Assembly (NCBI GenBank): GCA_049890035.1
Contig: JBMHCG010000043.1
Coordinates: 129,984 to 193,983 of the forward strand
Length of the DNA: 64,000 bases
From: UBA11891 sp049890035
Lineage (GTDB): Bacteria; Bacteroidota; Bacteroidia; Flavobacteriales; Flavobacteriaceae
Direction of reading: 5' to 3'
Positions 8,163 to 17,216 of the stretch are shown piece by piece. The notes below the pieces were generated by a model. The model made no database searches. It was given only the letters and a program-made list of their open reading frames with translations, and had not been told where the DNA came from. Each line of letters begins with the position of its first letter. Positions within the stretch are counted from its first letter, which is position 1. The position numbers and the translations under genes are program-made.

Positions 8163-10604
8163 TTAGGAACCGCACATCAAACAATCATCATCTTCACTGT
8201 TCTTGGATTGTGCCAACATTTGCTTTAACTCTTCGGGCGTAAGGGGTTCAACAGCTGCTTGCTGGGTTGCTGCTGGTGTGCTACCAACAGTTGCAGCTGT
8301 TTCTGGCACAGCTGTTGTTTTTGCTTTTTGTTTGTTTTCAATAGTAAACTTAATTGCATCTACAGCAGACTTCGTTCGCAGGTAGTACATTCCCGTTTTG
8401 AGTCCTGACTTCCAGGCATAGAAATGCATGGAAGTCAATTTCGCCATCGTTGCACCCTCCATAAATAAATTCAACGATTGTGATTGATCGATGAAATATC
8501 CGCGGTGGCGTGACATATCAATGATATCTTTCATACTCATTTCCCACACAGTACGATATAACTCTTTAATATCCTCTGGAATCCCTTCGATATGCTGAAT
8601 GGATCCGTTTGCTCGCATGAGCTCTTGTTTCATTTCCTCATTCCACAGACCCAATCGAACAAGGTCTTCTAGTAAATGTTTATTGACTACAATAAACTCT
8701 CCCGATAAAACACGACGGGTATATATATTGGACGTATAGGGCTCAAAACATTCATTATTGCCTAATATTTGCGAGGTTGAGGCAGTAGGCATAGGAGCAA
8801 CAAGAAGGGAATTGCGCACCCCATGCTTTGCTACATTCTTTCGCAATGCTTTCCAATCCCATCGGCCACTCAGCTCCTCATCCTTGATACCCCATAAGTT
8901 ATGCTGAAAATCCCCTTTGGAAATGGGGGAACCCTCATAACTTTCGTAAGGGCCATCTTTTTTGGCTTCCTCCAAAGAAGCGGTTAATGCAGCAAAATAG
9001 AGGGTTTCAAATATTTCCTGGTTGAGTTCTTTGGCTTTTTCCGAGGTGAAAGGCAAACGCAGTAAAATAAATGCATCGGCCAATCCCTGAACACCAAGAC
9101 CCACTGGGCGGTGTCTGAAATTCGAATTTTCTGCTTCGGGAACGGGATAAAAATTTCGATCAATGACACGATTTAAATTTTTCGTTACTTGAACTGTAAC
9201 ATCAAACAGTTTTTGATGATTAAAGGCACCCTCCTCCACAAACATGGGAAGAGCAATCGAAGCTAAGTTACAGACGGCTACTTCGTCAGGTGCTGTGTAT
9301 TCGAGTATCTCTGTGCACAGGTTAGAAGAGCGGATAGTCCCTAAATTCTGTTGATTGGACTTTCGGTTGGCTGAATCTTTGTAGAGCATGTAGGGGGTCC
9401 CTGTTTCAATCTGTGATTCAAGGATTTTTTCCCACAATTCTCTTGCTTTGATTGTTTTACGACCCTTTCCCTCTTCTTCATATTGCGTATACAAGGCATC
9501 GAATGTTTCACCGTGGCAATCAAAAAGCCCGGGACACTCATTCGGACACATCAGTGTCCAATGCGCATCTTCTTCTACTCGCTTCATGAATAAATCGGGG
9601 ACCCACATGGCATAGAACAAATCACGTGCTCGCATTTCCTCTTTGCCGTGATTTTTTTTCAGTTCCAAGAAATCGAAGATATCCGCATGCCAGGGCTCTA
9701 CGTAAATGGCAAAGGATCCTTTCCTTTTACCACCCCCTTGGTCAACGTAACGTGCTGTGTCATTGAAAACACGTAACATGGGTACAATCCCGTTCGAAGT
9801 ACCATTGGTTCCTGAAATGTAAGAGCCTGTAGCTCGTATGTTGTGGATGGATAAACCAATTCCACCGGCGGACTGTGAAATTTTTGCTGTTTGCTTCAAG
9901 GTATCGTAAATCCCATCGATACTATCGTCTTTCATCGTCAACAAAAAGCAAGATGACATTTGTGGTTTGGGCGTTCCCGAGTTAAAAAGGGTCGGTGTTG
10001 CGTGCGTAAAATATTTTTTAGACATCAAATGGTAAGTCTCTAGTACCGAATCAATATCCTCTAAATGAATACCGATGGCCACGCGCATCAGCATGTGTTG
10101 AGGACGTTCTGCAATGACGCCATTCAACTTTAATAGATACGATCGCTCCAACGTTTTGAAACCAAAAAAATCATATCCAAAATCACGATTGTAAATGATA
10201 CTGGAATCAAATAGTTCCGCATTTTTTTTGATGATACCATATACTTCGTCCGACAACAAGGGTGCTTTTTTACCAGTGCGAGGGTTGACGTAATCGAATA
10301 AATCCTTCATCGTTTCAGAAAAGGATTTTTTAGTGTTTTTGTGAAGATTTGATACCGATATGCGTGCTGCCAATTGCGCATAGTCGGGATGTGTTGTCGT
10401 CATGGTTGCAGCAATTTCCGAAGCCAGATTGTCCAGTTCGGAAGTGGTTACACCGTCGTAGAGCCCTTCGATTACCCGCATGGCGACCCGCACTGGATCG
10501 ACCAAATCATTGAGTCCATAACACAGCTTACGGACACGTGCAGTTATTTTATCAAATATTACTGGTTCTTTGCGGCCATCGCGCTTAACTACGTACATAC
10601 TCAT
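8163..10604 (-). CDS. nrdA: Ribonucleoside-diphosphate reductase, alpha subunit (class Ia)
   Basis: 813 residues. It reduces ribonucleoside diphosphates to deoxyribonucleotides using the radical supplied by NrdB. An ATP-cone occupies about residues 3-90, so dATP inhibition is expected. The catalytic set is present: the first cysteine in MSSCFLL (near 219), the NLCTE motif carrying the thiyl-radical Cys plus catalytic Asn and Glu, and the partner Cys in VAVCNLASIAL. The C-terminus carries the mobile redox pair in CLMCGS after an Ala/Thr/Pro-rich linker of about 50 residues that is longer than in Escherichia coli. It follows nrdB by 44 bases, in the order nrdB-nrdA. The start is ATG; a second ATG two codons on is possible. 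Confidence 0.97.
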   Translation of the reverse strand: MSMYVVKRDGRKEPVIFDKITARVRKLCYGLNDLVDPVRVAMRVIEGLYDGVTTSELDNLASEIAATMTTTHPDYAQLAARISVSNLHKNTKKSFSETMKDLFDYVNPRTGKKAPLLSDEVYGIIKKNAELFDSSIIYNRDFGYDFFGFKTLERSYLLKLNGVIAERPQHMLMRVAIGIHLEDIDSVLETYHLMSKKYFTHATPTLFNSGTPKPQMSSCFLLTMKDDSIDGIYDTLKQTAKISQSAGGIGLSIHNIRATGSYISGTNGTSNGIVPMLRVFNDTARYVDQGGGKRKGSFAIYVEPWHADIFDFLELKKNHGKEEMRARDLFYAMWVPDLFMKRVEEDAHWTLMCPNECPGLFDCHGETFDALYTQYEEEGKGRKTIKARELWEKILESQIETGTPYMLYKDSANRKSNQQNLGTIRSSNLCTEILEYTAPDEVAVCNLASIALPMFVEEGAFNHQKLFDVTVQVTKNLNRVIDRNFYPVPEAENSNFRHRPVGLGVQGLADAFILLRLPFTSEKAKELNQEIFETLYFAALTASLEEAKKDGPYESYEGSPISKGDFQHNLWGIKDEELSGRWDWKALRKNVAKHGVRNSLLVAPMPTASTSQILGNNECFEPYTSNIYTRRVLSGEFIVVNKHLLEDLVRLGLWNEEMKQELMRANGSIQHIEGIPEDIKELYRTVWEMSMKDIIDMSRHRGYFIDQSQSLNLFMEGATMAKLTSMHFYAWKSGLKTGMYYLRTKSAVDAIKFTIENKQKAKTTAVPETAATVGSTPAATQQAAVEPLTPEELKQMLAQSKNSEDDDCLMCGS

Positions 10605-10648
10605 GGGCGTTCGGAATAATTCGTTTTATAAATGAAATACGCTGGATT

Positions 10649-11626
10649 CTAAAAGTCAGCGTCAAAGGAAATTTTAGTTTCGTTTTCTTCTTTGTTCAAG
10701 ACCCCGGCTTTTTGGTATTCCGAAACACGTTTTTCAAAGAAATTAGTTTTCCCTTGAAGGGATATCATATCCATAAAATCAAAAGGATTGGATACATTGA
10801 ATTGTTTTTCACAACCCAGCTCGAGTAACAAACGATCGGTTACAAACTCCAAATACTGTGTCATCAGTTTTGCATTCATTCCAATCAAACTAACGGGCAA
10901 GGATTCCGTAATAAATTCTCTTTCGATAGTAAGTGCATCGAGAATTATTTCTTGGATTCGCTCCTTGGGTACCTTGTTTACTAAATGGTTGTTATGTAAG
11001 TGTACAGCAAAATCACAATGTACTCCTTCATCTCTTGAAATCAATTCATTAGAGAAAGTCAATCCAGGCATTAGTCCTCGTTTTTTAAGCCAAAAGATGG
11101 AACAAAAGGCTCCGGAAAAAAAGATGCCTTCAACAGCTGCAAACGCAATCAATCGCTCAGCAAAAGAATCCGAGTCAATCCATCGCAAGGCCCAATCTGC
11201 TTTTTTCTTAATTGCTGGGAAAACCTCAATTGCCTTGAACAATTGCGTCTTTTCCGTTTCGTCTTTGACATAGGTATCGATCAGAAGAGAATAAGTTTCT
11301 GAATGAATGTTTTCCATCATGATTTGGAACCCATAAAAAAACTTTGCTTCAGAGTATTGTACTTCATTGACAAAATTTTCAGCTAAATTTTCGTTGACGA
11401 TACCATCCGAGGCAGCAAAAAAAGCAAGTATGTGTTTGATAAAGTACTTTTCATCATCATTGAGTTTGTTATTCCAGTCGTTTAGGTCTTGATGTAAATC
11501 TATCTCTTCGGCCGTCCAAAAACTCGCTTCCATTTTCTTATACCATTCCCAGATATCATGATGCTGAATAGGAAAAATTACAAATCGGTCATTATTCTCT
11601 GCCAATATCGGTTCCACTGCTGCCAT
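10649..11626 (-). CDS. nrdB: Ribonucleoside-diphosphate reductase, beta subunit (class Ia)
   Basis: 325 residues. It houses the diiron centre and tyrosyl radical. Visible ligands include the Glu and His of MENIHSETYS, with the radical Tyr kept in that motif (HSETY), and a second ligand cluster in the region of the SRDEGVHCDF segment (Glu and His). The C-terminal tail ending ISFDADF fits the peptide that docks into NrdA. It is the first gene of the operon and has a 220-base upstream spacer. An imperfect TAnnTTTG-like box (CAATCTTTG on the minus strand) lies about 45 bases before the start. No clear pair of NrdR boxes was found. Confidence 0.97.
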   Translation of the reverse strand: MAAVEPILAENNDRFVIFPIQHHDIWEWYKKMEASFWTAEEIDLHQDLNDWNNKLNDDEKYFIKHILAFFAASDGIVNENLAENFVNEVQYSEAKFFYGFQIMMENIHSETYSLLIDTYVKDETEKTQLFKAIEVFPAIKKKADWALRWIDSDSFAERLIAFAAVEGIFFSGAFCSIFWLKKRGLMPGLTFSNELISRDEGVHCDFAVHLHNNHLVNKVPKERIQEIILDALTIEREFITESLPVSLIGMNAKLMTQYLEFVTDRLLLELGCEKQFNVSNPFDFMDMISLQGKTNFFEKRVSEYQKAGVLNKEENETKISFDADF

Positions 11627-11846
11627 AATCGTTTCTTTTTTTGCTTTATTTGATTGATTTCGTCACTAACAAAGATTGAAAATTGCACGCAGAATTGAAA
11701 GGGGTACTTATTCACAAACAGCCCTAGTTTTTAACAAAAAAAAGGCTTTGTCCCCTTATTAATAAAAATTAAGTGCACTGTATAATACTGTAACACAGCT
11801 TATTATAAATTAATTTTTCTTGGATACCCCACCGTTATTGAGAACG

Positions 11847-12419
11847 TCATTTAGACAATTCGGAAGCAGCCAAAACCAACTCTTGGTACCAAGTCGCACC
11901 AAATTTTCGAATAAGAGCGTCTTTGACAAATTCATAGACATTAATTTTTTGTTGCGCCCCCCGAACACAAGCTGCACTGCAAACAGACCATTGATGATAA
12001 TTTACAGCAGTGAAGTCCTGGTATTTTTTTAAACGCACTGGATAGAGATGACAGGAAATAGGTTTGTTCTGTGAAATAACCCCTTTTTTATAAGCGATTT
12101 CAATGCCACAATGGGCACTACCCAATGCATCAAAAACAGTATACGCGCATTCTTTTCCGGCCACCAAGGGCGTCTCCCATCCCCCATCAAATCCGGCAAC
12201 TGCGGTTCCTTGTCGTGCAATAGCTTGTTGGCCGGACTCAGGAATAAAAGGTTTTATCAACGACCAAGAGTTTTTTAAAAATGTTACCTCATCCTCCTCT
12301 AGCGGAGCTCCTGCTTCACCAGCGACACAACAAGCACCTTGGCATTGACTCAAATCACACGCAAAAACCTCTTGCAAAACGGATTCGGAGACTAAAGTGT
12401 CTTGTATTTGAACAATCAT
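11847..12419 (-). CDS. DUF3109 family protein (cysteine-rich, YkgJ-like)
   Basis: 190 residues, soluble. Cysteines are arranged as CDLSQCQGACC near residues 20-31, single Cys residues in KECAY and AHCGIE, then CHLYPVR and CSAAC. The first cluster and the CHLYP motif match the zinc/iron-chelating CxxCxxxCC type of fold that DUF3109 shares with the YkgJ family. Function unknown; a metal or iron-sulfur site is likely. The ATG is the only good start. It lies divergent from the MarC gene with a short spacer, and tail-first upstream of nrdB. No terminator is obvious. Confidence 0.8.
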   Translation of the reverse strand: MIVQIQDTLVSESVLQEVFACDLSQCQGACCVAGEAGAPLEEDEVTFLKNSWSLIKPFIPESGQQAIARQGTAVAGFDGGWETPLVAGKECAYTVFDALGSAHCGIEIAYKKGVISQNKPISCHLYPVRLKKYQDFTAVNYHQWSVCSAACVRGAQQKINVYEFVKDALIRKFGATWYQELVLAASELSK

Positions 12420-12477
12420 AGGGTCTGTTTTGCCTCAAAATTACTTAGAATTATGCTATTATTGTAGAGTGCCAAGT

Positions 12478-13065
12478 ATGATACAAACTTTCTTTATGTT
12501 CGATTTTAAAGAGTTTTTTACTGCAGGAATGATCCTTTTCGCCGTCATTGACATTGTAGGGAACATACCTATCATTATCAGTCTGCGTGAAAAAGTTGGA
12601 CATATTCAATCCGAGAAAGCTGCTTTGGTCTCTGCGCTTCTCATGATTGCTTTTCTATTTTTAGGAGAAGAAATCCTTAATCTAATTGGTATTGATGTGA
12701 GTTCTTTTGCTGTCGCTGGGTCGTTTGTAATTTTCTTGTTGGCTGTAGAAATGATTCTAGGAATCAATTTATTCAAAGAGGAGGTTCCTTCCACCGCTTC
12801 GGTCGTTCCTCTCGCTTTTCCTATCATTGCGGGTGCAGGAACACTCACTTCCATCCTTTCGCTACGGGCCGAATATCAAGTGATCAACATCATTTGTGCC
12901 ATCGTTGTTAACGTATTGGTTGTTTATATCATTCTAAAATCATCCAAAGCGTTAGGCCGGATTTTAGGACCTTCTGGGATTCAGATCATTCGGAAAGTTT
13001 TTGGTATTGTATTGTTGGCTATAGCGGTAAAACTATTTGCTACCAATGTGGGCCAACTGGTCTGA
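12478..13065 (+). CDS. MarC family integral membrane protein
   Basis: 195 residues from the ATG at 12478; the ATG at 12496 (MFDFKEFF) is an equally common start in the family, while the longer frame from a TTG at 12430 adds a non-conserved tail. Six hydrophobic helices are visible with the family landmark ILFAVIDIVGNIPIIISL in helix 1 and PLAFPIIAGAGTLTSIL mid-protein. The MarC/UPF0056 family was once linked to multiple antibiotic resistance, but this has not held up and its true substrate is unknown. The gene is followed 33 bases later by a small membrane protein gene with its own promoter box. Confidence 0.85.
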   Translation: MIQTFFMFDFKEFFTAGMILFAVIDIVGNIPIIISLREKVGHIQSEKAALVSALLMIAFLFLGEEILNLIGIDVSSFAVAGSFVIFLLAVEMILGINLFKEEVPSTASVVPLAFPIIAGAGTLTSILSLRAEYQVINIICAIVVNVLVVYIILKSSKALGRILGPSGIQIIRKVFGIVLLAIAVKLFATNVGQLV

Positions 13066-13083
13066 TCTGCTTTTAATTTTTTA

Positions 13084-13091
13084 TATTTTTG
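13084..13091 (+). promoter_or_regulatory. -7 promoter box TATTTTTG
   Basis: An exact TAnnTTTG match ends eight bases before the ATG at 13099, implying a nearly leaderless transcript for the small membrane protein. Confidence 0.4.
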
Positions 13092-13098
13092 TTGTCCT

Positions 13099-13299
13099 AT
13101 GAAAATATGGATATTAATTTTTATGATCCTTGCAGCGGGGATGATTTTTTTCAATTTGTTTCAAATCGACTGGGCCAAACCCTTTGTGGGTAAAAGTATG
13201 ATTGCAAGTATCGGGGTTCTCGCCGCTAGCTGTGCCCTTTTGTTATTGTTGGTTTTACAGCGATCCTTGCTTGTTGCCAAAAAATTAAAAGAAAAATAA
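13099..13299 (+). CDS. Small two-helix membrane protein
   Basis: 66 residues with two predicted membrane helices (about 3-22 and 34-54) and a basic C-terminus rich in Lys. No family recognised. This size and layout are common in Flavobacteriia next to MarC or CtpA genes. It has its own promoter-like box, a standard ATG and ends three bases from the stop of the convergent protease gene, all of which support a real gene. Confidence 0.65.
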   Translation: MKIWILIFMILAAGMIFFNLFQIDWAKPFVGKSMIASIGVLAASCALLLLLVLQRSLLVAKKLKEK

Positions 13300-13302
13300 C
13301 GC

Positions 13303-14883
13303 TTACTCAAGCATTTGTTGGTGCATGCGAACTTGATCCAAAAAGCTGTCTTTTTGAAGCAATATTTTTGTAAAGCAGTTTTCACCGAATAGCTGCAGCC
13401 CAATGTATGCTTTAATAGCAATTTCGATTCCTTTCATGTCATTTAACTCAATCGGAATACCGCTGTCTTTGCAGTACTTCTTAAAGGATTGAATCCATTC
13501 CTTCGCTTGGGGCAGCGGTTCTTTGATTAATGCTTCTTCTTCGGGAAAGTAATGGCTCGCCCGATCTGCATCAAGCGTGGTAAATACAAAGTGATTCATC
13601 AAATTGGAGCGTAATAAAATAGTGTTCCATTGTTCATCAGGAGTGTCGGTGATCGGTACATAAATGTCGGGGTAGATACCTCCCCCGCCATAAACGGTTC
13701 GTCCTTCTGGCGTCTTAAAAGCAAGTGAATCGTTGATTGGAATCTTGGCTTCGTCGGCCATCTCACCACTATCGAACCGATTGGTAATGTCATCAAAATA
13801 GGATTCCTTATCAAAACTGTAAGGCCGCTGGATGGATCGTCCTGTAGGGGTAAAGTAGCGTGCACTCGTCAGTCGAATTTCATCTCCGTCGCCCAAGGGG
13901 AACTGCTGTTGCACCAACCCCTTACCAAAAGTTCGCCGGCCTACAATCCAGGCGCGGTCGTTATCTTGTAAGGCTCCGGCCAGGACTTCTGCTGACGAAG
14001 CGGACTGTTCATTGACCAAGAGATAAACGCTTCCCTTTTCATAACCACCAACTTCCGAGGCAATGGAAAAGTGACGTTCTCCTTTGTTGCTTTCGGTGAT
14101 GACGATGGGTGTTCCTTCTTTCAAAAACTCATCGGCTATTTGCTGTGCTGGATACAAATAGCCCCCAGGATTGTCACGTAAATCCAAAATTAGATTTTTG
14201 GTTTCGTAAAGATCAAACATTCGTAAGGCTTCAATAAACTCATCGTATGTTGTTTGTGCAAATCGATTTATTTTGATGTAGCCAGTATGTTTGTTTATAG
14301 AAAAAGCTGCATTTACACTTTTCAAAGGAACTTCGCCTCGTCCTATGGGTATTTCAAAAAGAGAATCGGACTGTGGTCGATAAAAGGTAATATTGACTTG
14401 GGTTTCAGGAGAGCCTTTGAGCTTAGAAACAATTTCGTTGCTATCCAATCCTTTTTGATACAGCGTATCCGAATCTGCCACAAGGATTCTATCACCCGGC
14501 AGTATTCCTAGTTTTTCACTGGGACCCCCTTCCAATACCCGGACAACAGCGACAGTGTCTTCTACCATAAAAAAACTAACGCCGATCCCAACAAAATTCC
14601 CTTGCATATCCTCCAACATGGCTTGACGGGCTTGTCTGGGAATAAACACGGTATGCGGATCGAGCTGTCTGATGATATCTTGGATTATGTTTGTTGTCAA
14701 ACTATCCATATCGACGTTATCAACATAATTTTCGGAGATATAATTTAACAGTCGATTCAGTTTTACTTGAGCTTTCCCATTTTCAGTAGCAAGCCACAGA
14801 TTTTGCTTCCAATGACTTCCCCAAAAAAATCCTATGGTTAGTGCTAAAAAGACAATCAAAAATAAATACAAGATATTTTTCAC
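13303..14883 (-). CDS. S41 family C-terminal processing peptidase (CtpA/Prc-like)
   Basis: 526 residues from a GTG start; no ATG is available in frame after the preceding stop. An N-terminal membrane anchor (about 4-21) places it in the periplasm. A PDZ domain spans about 95-175, followed by the S41 catalytic domain with the Ser-containing SASSAE motif at 294-299 and the catalytic Lys in RRTFGKG at 321. It cleaves proteins at their C-termini in envelope quality control. The C-terminal 130 residues are the extension usual in Bacteroidetes homologues. It begins 17 bases after the dCMP deaminase gene, so the two are probably co-transcribed. Confidence 0.92.
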   Translation of the reverse strand: MKNILYLFLIVFLALTIGFFWGSHWKQNLWLATENGKAQVKLNRLLNYISENYVDNVDMDSLTTNIIQDIIRQLDPHTVFIPRQARQAMLEDMQGNFVGIGVSFFMVEDTVAVVRVLEGGPSEKLGILPGDRILVADSDTLYQKGLDSNEIVSKLKGSPETQVNITFYRPQSDSLFEIPIGRGEVPLKSVNAAFSINKHTGYIKINRFAQTTYDEFIEALRMFDLYETKNLILDLRDNPGGYLYPAQQIADEFLKEGTPIVITESNKGERHFSIASEVGGYEKGSVYLLVNEQSASSAEVLAGALQDNDRAWIVGRRTFGKGLVQQQFPLGDGDEIRLTSARYFTPTGRSIQRPYSFDKESYFDDITNRFDSGEMADEAKIPINDSLAFKTPEGRTVYGGGGIYPDIYVPITDTPDEQWNTILLRSNLMNHFVFTTLDADRASHYFPEEEALIKEPLPQAKEWIQSFKKYCKDSGIPIELNDMKGIEIAIKAYIGLQLFGENCFTKILLQKDSFLDQVRMHQQMLE

Positions 14884-14900
14884 TGGGTAATTGGTATGTA

Positions 14901-15329
14901 TTATTCGGCTATCGCATGTATGTGTTCGACAACAACACCAGCTCGTTTTAAAAATTCAATTCCTGATACATCTTTATACGCTTTTGCATAGACAACTCGT
15001 TTGATACCACTTTGATGTATCAACTTGCTACACTCCTTGCAGGGTGATAATGTGATGTAAAGAGTTGCGCCCTGACAAGATTGTGTGGAGGCGGCTACTT
15101 TGGAAATGGCATTGGCTTCGGCATGGAGCACATACCATTTGGTATAATAGTCTTCGTCTTCACAAATATTTTCAAAGCCCGAGGGAGTTCCGTTGTAGCC
15201 ATCAGAAATAATCATTCTGTCTTTAACAATCAAAGCACCTACTTTTTTTCGTTCACAATAAGACAATTGCCCCCAAGTATGTGCCATTCGCAAGTAGGCT
15301 CGATCGTACTTTTGTTGTTTGTCTTTCAT
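14901..15329 (-). CDS. Deoxycytidylate (dCMP) deaminase, ComEB type
   Basis: 142 residues. Converts dCMP to dUMP for thymidylate synthesis. The zinc site is complete: HAE at 69-71 with the catalytic Glu, and SPCKEC at 95-100. The N-terminal CERKKVGALIVKD and the NGTPSGFENICED loop are typical of dCMP deaminases rather than tRNA adenosine deaminases. It is the gene before ctpA on the minus strand and follows the HupE gene by 44 bases. Confidence 0.92.
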   Translation of the reverse strand: MKDKQQKYDRAYLRMAHTWGQLSYCERKKVGALIVKDRMIISDGYNGTPSGFENICEDEDYYTKWYVLHAEANAISKVAASTQSCQGATLYITLSPCKECSKLIHQSGIKRVVYAKAYKDVSGIEFLKRAGVVVEHIHAIAE

Positions 15330-15373
15330 GGCGGGCTAAGATACGAGTATTTAAGCAGCAATGGTTTTTCTTT

Positions 15374-15946
15374 TCAAAAAGGCCAATTAGATACTGTCAT
15401 CTCGAACGCTTGAGATACAATCATAGCCCCAGTAATCAACTTCCATTTTTCTTTGGGAAGCGTCAATTGACGAACAGCCAACCACTCCAACAAAAGAACA
15501 CCTAAAATGATTATTATTTGCGCTCCTTCAACACCTAAAGCAAATGAAAACAAGGCCAGAGTAGTCTCATCATTTGGAACGATCATACCAAAATAACGAC
15601 TGAACCCAAAGCCGTGTACAATCCCAAACAAAAAAATCAAAACTCCCAAATAGGGGTGCAACATTTTACCTGCGAAACCAGTAAGAAGAGGTAAACAGGC
15701 GACAACAATCGACAAGGGAATGAAAAACTCAACCCAAGTGGTTGAAGGATTTATTTGATACACAAAATTGCCTATCAAAGAAAGTGTATGTCCTATGGTA
15801 AACAAGGTTGTCCATACCAACAAGCGTCTTGTATCGCGAAAAGTGTAAGGAACCGTAAAGGCGGCAATAAAAAAAAGATGATCCAAAGCCTGAACATCCA
15901 GTACATGCCACCAACCCAATTCAAAAAATAATGCTACTGTATCCAT
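15374..15946 (-). CDS. HupE/UreJ family membrane protein
   Basis: 190 residues with six or more predicted membrane helices. The segments ALDHLFFIAAF, FTIGHTLSL and GIVHGFGFS supply conserved His and Asp residues seen in the HupE/UreJ family, which binds or transports nickel or cobalt in hydrogenase and urease loci. No hydrogenase or urease is nearby, so the metal and role here are open. It starts five bases after the TerB-DnaJ gene and is probably co-transcribed with it. Confidence 0.8.
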   Translation of the reverse strand: MDTVALFFELGWWHVLDVQALDHLFFIAAFTVPYTFRDTRRLLVWTTLFTIGHTLSLIGNFVYQINPSTTWVEFFIPLSIVVACLPLLTGFAGKMLHPYLGVLIFLFGIVHGFGFSRYFGMIVPNDETTLALFSFALGVEGAQIIIILGVLLLEWLAVRQLTLPKEKWKLITGAMIVSQAFEMTVSNWPF

Positions 15947-15951
15947 CGCGC

Positions 15952-16668
15952 TTAAAACCCTCTTTTTTTCTTTAACGATTCGTAGGCCTCCTGAATTTGA
16001 ATGAACTTTTGTTGAGCCCCTTTCTTTAGTGCCTCATCTTGGGTTTTGATACGGTCAGGATGGTATTTTTTCACCTTTGTTCGATATGCTTTTTTAATTT
16101 GTTCATCACTAGCTTCTGGGGTCAGATCCAATATCTTGTAAGCCTGATCGTGATCCGCAACAAACATTGCTTTTATACTAATAAAATCTTGTGAACGCAA
16201 ACGAAGTGCCGCTGCAATTTGATTGAGTTTTTCCAATTCGCTAGGTGAAACGATACCATCGGCATTGGCAATACCAAACAAAAAATGAAGTATCTGAACC
16301 CGTGTGGCATAGACCGTAGCTTGAGTAAAAGCGGCTCCTAGGTCACGAACGCTCTGCGTCTGTTTTTTGATTTCTTCATTAAATAACTGAAATATTTCTT
16401 GTGCACGGTCAGCTCCGTACTGGCCAATAAAATAATTACGTACGTAGCGCAATTCTTCTTGCTTGATGGCGCCATCGGCCTTAATAACAAGTGCTGCCAA
16501 AGATAAAAGTTTGAGTTCAAAAGAACTTTTGGACAAACTTCTTCCCGGTGTTCGAAACCCTTGCACTTCCAGGGTCGTTCTTTCCAAAAGGCTGCCTAGA
16601 AAAAAACCCAAAAGAGCTCCTGGAAATCGGTAGAGTAGATACCCTATAAGGGCGCCCATCCATTTCAT
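15952..16668 (-). CDS. TerB- and DnaJ-domain membrane protein (DjlA-like)
   Basis: 238 residues from the ATG at 16668; a TTG eight codons earlier also opens the frame but gives a non-family N-terminus. Residues 1-25 form a glycine-rich membrane segment (MKWMGALIGYLLYRFPGALL). A TerB-like helical domain follows at about 45-160, then a J domain at about 175-238 with the HPD motif in KVKKYHPDRIKT. This order matches DjlA, a membrane-bound co-chaperone of DnaK. The gene leads a minus-strand run with HupE, dCMP deaminase and CtpA. Confidence 0.88.
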   Translation of the reverse strand: MKWMGALIGYLLYRFPGALLGFFLGSLLERTTLEVQGFRTPGRSLSKSSFELKLLSLAALVIKADGAIKQEELRYVRNYFIGQYGADRAQEIFQLFNEEIKKQTQSVRDLGAAFTQATVYATRVQILHFLFGIANADGIVSPSELEKLNQIAAALRLRSQDFISIKAMFVADHDQAYKILDLTPEASDEQIKKAYRTKVKKYHPDRIKTQDEALKKGAQQKFIQIQEAYESLKKKRGF

Positions 16669-16766
16669 ACGATTGTTGCATTTGTTCTGCAAAGGAAAAA
16701 TTAAAATTGGTTAATCCTCGCAGGATTTCAATAAAATTTCAAGAAGTAAATCCCGATCGAACTTTA

Positions 16767-16774
16767 TATATTTG
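16767..16774 (+). promoter_or_regulatory. -7 promoter box TATATTTG
   Basis: An exact TAnnTTTG match lies 17 bases before the bacilliredoxin ATG at 16792. The -33 element is weak. Confidence 0.45.
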
Positions 16775-16791
16775 TCAAAAAATTAATACCC

Positions 16792-17202
16792 ATGTATCCA
16801 GCTGAGATTGTAAAACCGATGAGAGAAGAATTAACAACCCTTGGTTTTGAAGAGTTGTTTGAAGTGGCAGATGTTGATCAGGCGTTGGCCCAGGAAGGAA
16901 CAAGTTTAGTGGTCGTCAACTCTGTGTGTGGTTGTGCTGCTGCCAACGCACGTCCTGCGGTGCGTCTTTCCCTTGGACATGATAAAAAACCAGACCATCT
17001 CTTTACCGTATTTGCTGGTGTAGATCGTGAAGCAACTGACGCTGCTCGGGAAAAAATGATTCCCTTTCCACCCTCCTCCCCGAGCATTGCATTGTTCAAA
17101 GACGGTGAATTGGTTCATATGATTGAACGGCATCATATAGAAGGAAGACCCGCAAATATGATTGCTGACAACCTACAATCAGCCTACAGCGAACACTGTT
17201 AA
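16792..17202 (+). CDS. BrxA/BrxB family bacilliredoxin
   Basis: 136 residues, full length for the family. A thioredoxin-like fold with the CGC redox motif at 46-48 (VNSVCGCAAANARPAV). In Firmicutes these proteins remove bacillithiol from S-bacillithiolated proteins; many Bacteroidetes also make bacillithiol, so the same role is likely in the cytoplasm. ATG start with a good promoter box. The acyltransferase gene follows after 14 bases and is probably co-transcribed. Confidence 0.9.
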   Translation: MYPAEIVKPMREELTTLGFEELFEVADVDQALAQEGTSLVVVNSVCGCAAANARPAVRLSLGHDKKPDHLFTVFAGVDREATDAAREKMIPFPPSSPSIALFKDGELVHMIERHHIEGRPANMIADNLQSAYSEHC

Positions 17203-17216
17203 TCAATCGTTATGCT

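Noticed and set aside
10788..11273. 161-codon plus-strand open frame
   Set aside because: Antisense to nrdB; Ser-rich composition typical of a shadow frame.
11771..11800. Possible NrdR site upstream of nrdB (repeated ACTGTA ten bases apart, GTG...CAC ends)
   Set aside because: Does not match the paired palindromic NrdR boxes; spacing and sequence are not convincing without comparison to relatives.
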